In this document: one piece after another, positions 1-5,070 of the stretch
Position numbering within the stretch: position 1 is the first letter of the stretch
Layout: each line of letters begins with the position of its first letter
Assembly: GCA_046729895.1 (NCBI GenBank)
Contig: JBKPHP010000066.1
Location: 1 to 19,928, forward strand
Length of the DNA: 19,928 nt
Reading direction: 5' to 3'
Source: DASXBA01 sp046729895
GTDB taxonomy: Bacteria > Actinomycetota > Thermoleophilia > Solirubrobacterales > Thermoleophilaceae
The notes under the pieces: generated by a model
The model's input: the letters and a program-made list of their open reading frames with translations, nothing else
Told to the model about the DNA's origin: nothing
Databases searched by the model: none
Position numbers and translations under genes: made by a program

Positions 1-1
1 G

Positions 2-52
2 TTCTCCGAGATCACGCCGACGATGAGGCTTGTGGACGCCGCCCGGGGCTAG
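2..52 (+). CDS. Possible 3' end of a gene cut by the window edge
   Basis: One forward frame is open from the window edge to a TAG at 50-52 and reads FSEITPTMRLVDAARG. That is a plausible C-terminal tail, but 16 residues are too few to name a family. It would converge with the broken SnoaL-like gene on the other strand. It may be chance. Confidence 0.2.
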   Translation, partial: FSEITPTMRLVDAARG

Positions 53-99
53 CTCGGCGGCTCGATCCGGTCGGCCAGGGCGAGGTCGCTCGACCCTCT

Positions 100-386
100 C
101 GAGTCGGTTCGAGGCCCGCCGCTTCGAGGGCCTCCCGCCACGTTAGGAAGTAGTCCATTCGGCGCATCTCACGCCCCAGGGGTCCGAGCGGTAGTCGTCG
201 TAGTTCTCGGTCCATTCCTTCACCAGTCTGGTCAGGCCCTCGATGCCTCGGTAGAGGTTCGGTCCGGCCATTCCGGGAAGCGGTGGATCTCCAGTGCCTC
301 GTGAGCGAACGGGGCGGTGGCCACGACTCCTTGTCGGTGAAGCTGTCGAGCACCGCGCGCGCGACTTCCACGTTTTGCTGCGACAC
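100..386 (-). pseudogene. Broken SnoaL/NTF2-like polyketide-cyclase-type gene
   Basis: Reading leftwards from a GTG at 386, the first frame gives MSQQNVEVARAVLDSFTDKE, the usual N-terminal helix of actinobacterial SnoaL-like (NTF2 fold) proteins. Recognisable sequence then moves to other frames: HEALEIHRFPEWP, then GMAGPNLYRGIEGL and LVKEWTENYDDYRSD (about 274-182), then back to the first frame with RRMDYFLTWREALEAAGLE (to about 111). Those blocks are the start, the middle (YRG-EG, helix, YDDYR) and the end (EALEAAGL) of one family member. At least three frame changes are needed. About 30-40 residues that normally lie between YDDYR and the last strand are absent, so there is also an internal deletion. 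Intact members are about 125-140 residues and bind small substrates or act as cyclases or isomerases. This copy should make no functional protein. The family call rests on motif memory, not a search. Confidence 0.7.
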
Positions 387-464
387 GCGCCGCCAGTATC
401 CCGCCGGGGACCGGATGGCACCAGGGTCCGGACTTGGCGTGATCGTGGGTTACGGCGGCAGCTC

Positions 465-490
465 AGTCAGTCGGCGACCGACCCCTGACT
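465..490 (-). terminator. Bulged hairpin just after the TetR gene
   Basis: AGTCA-GTCGG (465-474) pairs with CCGAC (478-482) and TGACT (486-490), leaving a 3-base loop and a CCC bulge. It lies 10 bases past the tetR stop on the minus strand. There is no T-tract, so it is a weak intrinsic terminator or a 3'-end stabiliser. Confidence 0.4.
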
Positions 491-499
491 CTCCCTCGG

Positions 500-1156
500 T
501 CAGCTCACGCCGTAGCGCCCAAGCCCGCGTTCGAGGGCCTCGAGCGCTCGCCTGCCGCGGGCGCGAACTTCGCGGTCGAGGCCCGGGTTGCGCGCTCCGG
601 CGACTACTCGGCCGCGCGTGTAGTCGATCAACGCCCGGTGGACGCCCATGAGGGCGTTGGCCGCGACCCACGGCTCGATGTCGTCGCTGTCCGCTCCCGT
701 CTCTTCGGCGATGAGGGCGGCCAGGGAAGTCGTGTAGCGCTCGAAGATCTGGCGCTCGCGTGCGAGAAGGGCGGGGCTCTCGCTGAGCATCCGGGTGAGC
801 GCGGCCAGGCGCTCGACCGCATCCGGATCCTCTTCGGCGAGCAGTCCGCGCCGCTCGAGAACGAACCGTCCAAAGGCCGCCAGAAACGACTCGCCGGCCT
901 TGCGCTCCCGGATCGTCTCCAGGAGGTTCTCCTCGAACGATTCGAGCCGCCAGTAGACGAGGTCCTCCTTCGTCGGGAAGTAGTTGAAGACCGTCTTCTC
1001 GGAGACATCGGCCGCGCGCGCGACCTCGGCGACCGTGACGCCCTCGAAACCGCGCTCGACGAACAGGCGCCGGGCGGTCTCGGCGATCAGCTCCCGCGTC
1101 TGCTGCTTCTTGCGCTCGCGCAGGCCCGGCGCCCGGCTCTCCGACACGATGGCCAT
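500..1156 (-). CDS. TetR/AcrR-family transcriptional repressor
   Basis: This 218-residue protein is the usual TetR size. Residues 12-62 form the DNA-binding domain: a basic helix (RERKKQQTRELIAETARRLF), then VTVAEVARAADVSEKTVFNYFPTKEDL, the classic helix-turn-helix plus the YFPTKEDL signature. Residues 70-218 are an all-helical ligand-binding and dimerisation domain, too variable to predict a ligand. The ATG at 1156 is chosen because the HTH follows at normal distance. A TATACT -10 box lies 6 bases upstream with no Shine-Dalgarno, so the mRNA is probably leaderless. It diverges from a DHA2 exporter gene across 76 bp containing an inverted repeat. By family precedent it likely represses that exporter and itself until a toxic ligand binds. 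Family certain; target inferred. Confidence 0.93.
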   Translation of the reverse strand: MAIVSESRAPGLRERKKQQTRELIAETARRLFVERGFEGVTVAEVARAADVSEKTVFNYFPTKEDLVYWRLESFEENLLETIRERKAGESFLAAFGRFVLERRGLLAEEDPDAVERLAALTRMLSESPALLARERQIFERYTTSLAALIAEETGADSDDIEPWVAANALMGVHRALIDYTRGRVVAGARNPGLDREVRARGRRALEALERGLGRYGVS

Positions 1157-1162
1157 GGGATC

Positions 1163-1227
1163 AGTATAGTCGCAGTGCTTTTTCTGCTACAGTATTTATT
1201 TACCGACTGTATATAGCCGAGGAAAGG
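1163..1227. promoter_or_regulatory. Divergent tetR/exporter promoter and candidate TetR operator
   Basis: This is an AT-rich island in GC-rich DNA. TACAGT (1188-1193) and ACTGTA (1206-1211) form a perfect inverted repeat with a 12-bp spacer, and CAGTAT occurs again at 1162-1167. For the minus strand, TATACT (1168-1163) is the tetR -10 box. For the plus strand, TATATA (1210-1215) is a plausible -10, followed by the strong ribosome site GAGGAAAGG (1219-1227) before the exporter ATG. The right arm of the repeat overlaps the exporter -10, as expected for a blocking operator. Confidence 0.55.
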
Positions 1228-1232
1228 CAGTC

Positions 1233-2948
1233 ATGGGCAGCTCCAATCCAGATCACCACCAAGCCGCCGGCACGCAACTGAGTCGCAAGCAGATCCTGCT
1301 GACCTTCTGCGGGCTCCTCTTGGCCATGCTCCTGGCGTCGCTCGACCAGACGATCGTCGCCACGGCGCTGCCGACCATCGTCGGCGAGCTCGGCGGGCTC
1401 GACCAGCTCTCCTGGGTCGTGACCGCCTACCTGCTCGCGGCCACGGTCTCGACGCCACTGTGGGGTCGGATCAGCGACCTCTATGGGCGCAAGGCTCTCT
1501 TCCAGGCCGCGATCGTGGTCTTCCTGGTCGGATCGGCGCTGAGCGGAGCCGCCCAGAGCCTCGGTGAGCTGATCGGCTTCAGGGCCCTCCAGGGCCTCGG
1601 TGCCGGTGGCCTGATGACGCTTGCGATGGCGATCGTCGCCGACATCATCTCGCCACGCGAGCGGGGCCGGTACCAGGGGTACATCCAGATGGTCTTCGTG
1701 CTCGCCAGCATCGCGGGTCCGCTGCTCGGAGGCCTGTTCACCGACCACCTGTCCTGGCGCTGGGTCTTCTACGTCAACCTGCCGATCGGCGCGGTCGCCC
1801 TCACGGCCATCAGCTCAGCCCTACACCTCCCCGTCAAGCGAGGTCGGCCGCGGATCGACTACCTCGGCGCCGCGTTGCTGGCCGCCGGGCTCACGTCTGT
1901 GCTGCTCGTGACCACCTGGGGAGGCCAGCAGTATGCCTGGACCTCGCCCGAGATCATCGGCCTCGCGGCCGTGGCGGTCGCGATGCTCATCGCCTTCGTC
2001 GCTCAGGAGCGACGGGCCGCCGAGCCGATTCTGCCGCTGCGCCTGTTTCGCGATCCCGTCTTCGACGTGGTCACGCTCGTTCTCTTCCTGACGACGTGCG
2101 CCCTCTTCGCGGCAATCGTGTTCCTCCCGCTCTTCCTCCAGATCGTCACCGGGGCAAGCGCCACGAAGTCGGGGCTCCTGCTGCTGCCGCTGCTGCTCGC
2201 GGCGACGACCACCACGGCGGTCGTCGGCCGCGTCATCTCGCGGACCGGGCGCTACAAGGTTTTCCCTGTGGCCGGCCTCGCCCTGATGGCAGCGGGCCTG
2301 CTTCTCCTGTCGCGGATGGACGCGACGACCTCGCGGGCCACGGCCTCGCTCTTCATGGTCGTGTTCGGGCTCGGATTCGGGATGGTCTCGCAGATCCTGG
2401 TGCTGGCGATCCAGAACGCGGTCGACGGCCGGGACATCGGCATCGCGACCGCCTCCGCGAACCTCTTCCGGGCGCTCGGTGGCTCCGTCGGCGTGGCCCT
2501 TTTCGGCGCGGTGTTCGCCAGCCGGCTCGATCTGTGGCTGCCGCGCGAGCTCCCGGCCGGAGCCACGCGGGTGGACGCCCAGAGCCTCCAGGCGACCCCA
2601 GACGCAATTCAGTCGATGCCCGCCGCGGTGCAGGACGGGATCGGGCAAGCCGTCGCCCATTCTCTGCATACGGTGTTCCTCGTCGCCGCGCCGGTCGCGG
2701 CCCTGGGCTTCCTCGTCGTACTCTTCCTAAAGGAGGTCCCCCTGCGCGGGCCCGGCGGTCCGCCAGGCGGAGAGGAGGCGGATCGCGGACGGGCGGATGC
2801 CGACGGGGAGCCGAAGCCCCGGCAAGACGTCTCGAAGCCGCCCCGGCCTGCCACGGCAGGGTGCGCCGAGATGACCGATGAGCCTGGCTGCGCGGGGCGA
2901 TCCCGCTTGATTCAGAGCGGAGCGAAATCTCCGAAGCGTGCTGTTTAG
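1233..2948 (+). CDS. DHA2-type (14-TM) MFS multidrug exporter, EmrB/QacA family
   Basis: This 571-residue proton-driven drug antiporter of the inner membrane carries the DHA2 hallmarks. Residues 37-49 (LDQTIVATALPTI) are motif D1 in TM1. Residues 78-87 (GRISDLYGRK) are motif A in the TM2-TM3 loop. Residues 157-171 (LASIAGPLLGGLFTD) are the antiporter motif C in TM5, followed by SWRWVFYVNLPIG. A further run of hydrophobic helices reaches about residue 497 (FLVVLFLKEVPL). The last ~70 residues are hydrophilic and rich in G, P, R and D, an unusually long cytoplasmic tail for the family. The ATG at 1233 follows a GAGGAAAGG ribosome site by 5 bases. It is divergent from and probably repressed by the adjacent TetR. 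The substrate cannot be told from sequence. Confidence 0.95.
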   Translation: MGSSNPDHHQAAGTQLSRKQILLTFCGLLLAMLLASLDQTIVATALPTIVGELGGLDQLSWVVTAYLLAATVSTPLWGRISDLYGRKALFQAAIVVFLVGSALSGAAQSLGELIGFRALQGLGAGGLMTLAMAIVADIISPRERGRYQGYIQMVFVLASIAGPLLGGLFTDHLSWRWVFYVNLPIGAVALTAISSALHLPVKRGRPRIDYLGAALLAAGLTSVLLVTTWGGQQYAWTSPEIIGLAAVAVAMLIAFVAQERRAAEPILPLRLFRDPVFDVVTLVLFLTTCALFAAIVFLPLFLQIVTGASATKSGLLLLPLLLAATTTTAVVGRVISRTGRYKVFPVAGLALMAAGLLLLSRMDATTSRATASLFMVVFGLGFGMVSQILVLAIQNAVDGRDIGIATASANLFRALGGSVGVALFGAVFASRLDLWLPRELPAGATRVDAQSLQATPDAIQSMPAAVQDGIGQAVAHSLHTVFLVAAPVAALGFLVVLFLKEVPLRGPGGPPGGEEADRGRADADGEPKPRQDVSKPPRPATAGCAEMTDEPGCAGRSRLIQSGAKSPKRAV

Positions 2949-2949
2949 A

Positions 2950-2964
2950 GGGGCCTATGGCCCC
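2950..2964 (+). terminator. Hairpin directly after the MFS gene
   Basis: GGGGCC (2950-2955) and GGCCCC (2959-2964) form a perfect 6-bp GC stem with a TAT loop, one base after the exporter stop codon. No T-run follows. It is a likely transcript end or 3' stabiliser. Confidence 0.45.
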
Positions 2965-3075
2965 ACAAGCCAGGACGGTAGCGCTCGGCCTGGCGCCCAC
3001 GCCCATGCCGCCCATCGGCGAGTGAGCGCCTCGTTCCCGGGTAGCAGAGACGCCAACCCGACGAAGGAGAGACAG

Positions 3076-3312
3076 ATGGAAGCGAGTTCCCAGGAGACCG
3101 GTCAGATCACCGGCACCAAGGACAAGGACTACAACCTGATCTGGTTCACCGAGCAGTGCCTGAGCAATGTGCTGCGTCTGGAGACCTACATCCAGGACGC
3201 CGAGCGCGACGGGGACTCGGAGCTCGCCGACTTCTTCCGCCGCGCACAGGAAGTGAGCCGCAAGGGCGCCGACCAGGGCAAGGAGAAGCTGGGGAAGCGC
3301 CTCTCGGGCTAG
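3076..3312 (+). CDS. Conserved small hypothetical protein (78 aa)
   Basis: The ATG at 3076 has a good ribosome site, AAGGAG (3064-3069), 6 bases upstream, which sets this start over the more distant in-frame one. The soluble, charged, helical product reads MEASSQETGQITGTKDKDYN, then LIWFTEQCLSNVLRLETYIQ and DAERDGDSELADFFRRAQ, with a Lys-rich end (SRKGADQGKEKLGKRL). There is no signal peptide and no membrane segment. I recall close relatives as uncharacterised actinobacterial proteins with the same TKDKDYNLIWFTE start, but I know of no function. It sits alone: 127 bases after the exporter (with a hairpin between) and followed by a monooxygenase remnant on the other strand. Real gene: likely. 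Function unknown. Confidence 0.75.
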   Translation: MEASSQETGQITGTKDKDYNLIWFTEQCLSNVLRLETYIQDAERDGDSELADFFRRAQEVSRKGADQGKEKLGKRLSG

Positions 3313-3394
3313 CCGGCGGCTGGCGCGCGACACCAGGGACAGCTCCGCGTCCGCGAGCCGGCGGCCGAGCCTGAGGCGCGGAGCCGGGGAACGG

Positions 3395-3566
3395 CTAGGC
3401 CGCCCGAAGGCGGGCAGGCTCCGACCGTGCCATCCGCGAGCGGAAGTGATAGTCGCCGGGTTCGAAGTCGCGCGCCGCGCGCAGGAACTGCCAGGTGAAG
3501 CGGGGCCAGATGGTGGTGTTCCGTCCGGTCTTGTTCGATGTACCAGCTCTTGCAGCCGCCCGCGTT
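3395..3566 (-). pseudogene. C-terminal remnant of a flavin-containing (Baeyer-Villiger type) monooxygenase
   Basis: On the minus strand NAGGCKSWYIEQD (3566-3528) is in one frame and NKTGRNTTIWPRFTWQF, then LRAARDFEPGDYHF, is in the next (about 3535-3443), with a stop at 3397-3395. Joined, they give the conserved C-terminus of FAD/NADPH monooxygenases of the cyclohexanone/phenylacetone-monooxygenase group (GGCKSWY...GRNTT-WP-FTW-F...DYE). A single lost base near 3531-3537 explains the frame change. Only about 55 of the ~480-500 residues remain; the FAD and NADPH Rossmann motifs are absent upstream, where sequence in all frames is low-complexity. So it is the tail of a deleted gene, also frameshifted, not just a sequencing slip. 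The rest of 3313-3656 shows nothing else I can support. Confidence 0.72.
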
Positions 3567-3656
3567 CCGGCCGTCGCGCCGACCACCTCGCCGGTGGCGG
3601 CCCCGCCAGCCGGCTTGGCCGCCGTGCTGGCCGCAAGGAGCAGATCTCCCGCCATA

Positions 3657-3701
3657 GAATTCTGTTACACAATTCCGTGGCACATGAAACCTCGTATCAT
3701 G
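3657..3701 (+). promoter_or_regulatory. Two palindromes and a leaderless-type promoter upstream of the MerR-like gene
   Basis: Box 1 (3657-3675) is a 19-bp near-perfect palindrome, GAATTcTGTtACAcAATTC; only the centre and one symmetric pair fail to match. Box 2 (3683-3701) has perfect CATGA/TCATG arms with a 9-bp spacer. TATCAT (3695-3700) is a plausible -10 box that would start transcription at about 3707, the proposed GTG start, and no Shine-Dalgarno is present. Box 1 would cover the -35 region, so a bound dimer could act on this promoter. The binding protein is unknown; the adjacent regulator itself is the natural guess. Confidence 0.5.
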
Positions 3702-3706
3702 GCTTC

Positions 3707-4531
3707 GTGGGCGAGGAGTCGAACGGGCTGACGATCGACGAGCTCGCCCAGCGGGTGGGGATGACTGCTCGCAACGTGCGCGCCTACCAATCGCGTGGCT
3801 TGATCCCGCCGCCCGTGCTGAAGGGACGCACCGGCTACTACGACCAAGAGCATGTTGCCCGGCTCGAATTGATCCGAGACCTCCAAGCGGAGGGCTTCAA
3901 CCTCGAGTCGATCAAGCGGATCCTGGAGCGCGCCCCGGCAGGCTCGGTGGGAGAGGTCCTGGACTTCACGCGGGCGGCGGCCGCGCCTTTCGGCGACGAG
4001 ACGCCGGAGGTCGTGAATGGAGCGATTCTGGCCGAGCAGTGGGGAGACGAGCTCACGCCAGAGCTGATTCGCCGCATCGAGCGCCACGGCTTCGTGCGCC
4101 CGCTCGGCGACGACCTCTGGGAAATACGAAGCCCGCGGCTGCATCGGGCGGCGCAGGAGCTCTCCGAGCTCGGGGTGCCGTTCGAGGCGGCGGTGGACGT
4201 GATGGCGACGCTCAAGCGTCATTCCGAGGCGATCGCGAAGAAGTACGTGGAGCTCTTCCTCGATTACGTCTGGCGCCCATTCGAGGAGGCCGGCGAGCCG
4301 CGGGAGGAGTTCGCGCGCGTGCGCGAAGCTCTGGACCGCCTGCGCCCGTCCGCCGGGGAGTCGCTCCTTGCCGTCTTCCAGGTTGCGATGACAGATGCCG
4401 TCGAGGCGGCGATCGAGCGCGAGGTGTTTCGGCGAGGGGAAGGCCCGGCCGACTCCGCAGACCATCGCCGAGCGCGTCGCGGCGTCGGCCGCTCGCGGCG
4501 CCGCGGCGAGCGACGAGGATCCTCGCGGTGA
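3707..4531 (+). CDS. MerR-family transcriptional regulator with large effector-type C-terminal domain
   Basis: From GTG 3707 the product is 274 residues. Residues 8-75 are a MerR winged helix: LTIDELAQRVGMTARNVRAY, then QSRGLIPPP, the wing with GRTGYYDQEHVARLELIRDL, and GFNLESIKRILE. Residues ~80-240 form a helical domain (ILAEQWGDELTPELIRRIER, LHRAAQELSELGVPFEAAVD, HSEAIAKKYVELFLDYVW) seen in a common actinobacterial MerR subgroup; the ligand is unknown. An in-frame GTG at 3677 would add 10 residues; I prefer 3707 because of the -10 spacing. The last ~30 residues are Arg/Gly-rich and unlike the family. From about 4433 the next frame reads a better helix (TPQTIAERVAASAARG), so the C-terminus may be frameshifted. 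It stands alone beside the monooxygenase remnant, which could have been its former target. Confidence 0.85.
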   Translation: MGEESNGLTIDELAQRVGMTARNVRAYQSRGLIPPPVLKGRTGYYDQEHVARLELIRDLQAEGFNLESIKRILERAPAGSVGEVLDFTRAAAAPFGDETPEVVNGAILAEQWGDELTPELIRRIERHGFVRPLGDDLWEIRSPRLHRAAQELSELGVPFEAAVDVMATLKRHSEAIAKKYVELFLDYVWRPFEEAGEPREEFARVREALDRLRPSAGESLLAVFQVAMTDAVEAAIEREVFRRGEGPADSADHRRARRGVGRSRRRGERRGSSR

Positions 4532-4686
4532 AGCTCGGCCCGCTCGCCGCGCTGCCGGGCGCCCTACCCGGGGTGCGCGCGGTCGCGGAGATCGTCGAGC
4601 CGCTGCGGACCTGAATCTTCCGGCCGAGGAAGCGCCGCGGAGCTCCCCGACTACGGGCGCGTGCGCGCCGCCAGGAGGAGCTTCGT
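4532..4686. other. Gap after the MerR-like gene, no confident gene
   Basis: A GTG overlapping the MerR stop (GTGA) opens a 28-codon frame ending at 4613, which reads VKLGPLAALPGALPGVRAVA then EIVEPLRT. It looks protein-like but is too short and unmatched. It may be the out-of-frame tail of the MerR gene. Nothing else is seen. Confidence 0.3.
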
Positions 4687-4995
4687 TCAGCCGGGTAGGG
4701 GAGTGCGCAGCAAGTCGCGCACGCGCGCCCGAAGGCCTCGCCGGGTACGGCGATCCTCGCGAAGCTGGGCGGCTCGCAGCCGAAGCAACGCCACGAGCTC
4801 GGCCGTTGGCTCGAACGGATCGGCTATCGGCCTGCCCGCCCCGAGCGGGAGCGCGGCAAGGATGCGCGCGTCGGACTCGGCGACCAGCGCCGATTCCGTC
4901 AGGGGCGCGGAGCCGTCGAGCGCCGCGAGACGGGCGAGCTCCCGCTCATCGGCGGCGGTCGCGTGACGTACGGTGAGTTCTTTGCTGTCAGACAT
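4687..4995 (-). CDS. Small GNAT-like protein (N-terminal half fold), ~102 aa
   Basis: The product begins MSDSKELTVRHATAADERELARLAALDGSA, the beta1-alpha1 start of GNAT acetyltransferases. It continues ALVAESDARILAALPLGAGR (a beta2-beta3-like pair), then PIADPFEPTAELVALLRLRA and a basic tail. The acetyl-CoA pyrophosphate loop (Q/R-x-x-G-x-G/A) is absent and the protein ends where motif A should start. Catalysis is therefore doubtful, despite the habit of labelling such proteins GNAT. I recall short proteins of this pattern, with the LDSAxPL and ADPFxPTAELVALLRLRA blocks, as common in actinobacteria, so this is probably full length for its group. It starts at ATG 4995 and diverges from the MocR-type gene over 75 bp. 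Function unknown. Confidence 0.72.
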   Translation of the reverse strand: MSDSKELTVRHATAADERELARLAALDGSAPLTESALVAESDARILAALPLGAGRPIADPFEPTAELVALLRLRAAQLREDRRTRRGLRARVRDLLRTPLPG

Positions 4996-5010
4996 TGCGC
5001 CCTCTCTAGT

Positions 5011-5069
5011 CCTACAAGATTGCTATCTGCGCCGACGCTTGCTAGCTTACGGCCTACACAGTCGATTGC
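5011..5069. promoter_or_regulatory. Direct-repeat region between the GNAT-like and MocR-type genes
   Basis: TTGCTA occurs at 5020-5025 and 5039-5044, 19 bp apart in the same orientation. CCTACA...GATTGC occurs at 5011-5023 and, with a 4-base insertion, at 5053-5069. MocR/PdxR regulators often bind direct repeats in the divergent promoter next to their own gene, so this is a candidate autoregulatory site. No strong -10/-35 pair or ribosome site stands out. Confidence 0.4.
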
Positions 5070-5070
5070 A

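Noticed and set aside
1821..2669. Long open frame on the minus strand inside the exporter gene
   Set aside because: Composition shadow of a GC-rich gene: rich in R, G, E and H, with no family motif, and antiparallel to a certain gene. The same holds for the long minus frames at 2353-3672, 5455-7047, 8381-9763 and 15683-17374 outside the real genes.
2729..2737. Perfect Shine-Dalgarno-like AAAGGAGGT inside the exporter gene
   Set aside because: No start codon with a sensible frame follows within 12 bases; it encodes the LKEV residues at the end of the last TM.
3311..3364. Repeated AGCCGGCGGC in the gap after the small protein
   Set aside because: Low-complexity GC-rich sequence; the two copies have no symmetric layout or conserved spacing to a gene.
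3446..3706. Upstream in-frame extension of the MerR-like gene
   Set aside because: It overlaps the monooxygenase remnant and promoter palindromes, and its residues are low-complexity without family similarity.
4963..5070. Upstream in-frame extension of the MocR-type gene
   Set aside because: It would overlap the divergent GNAT-like gene start and the repeat region; the GntR domain begins right after ATG 5071.
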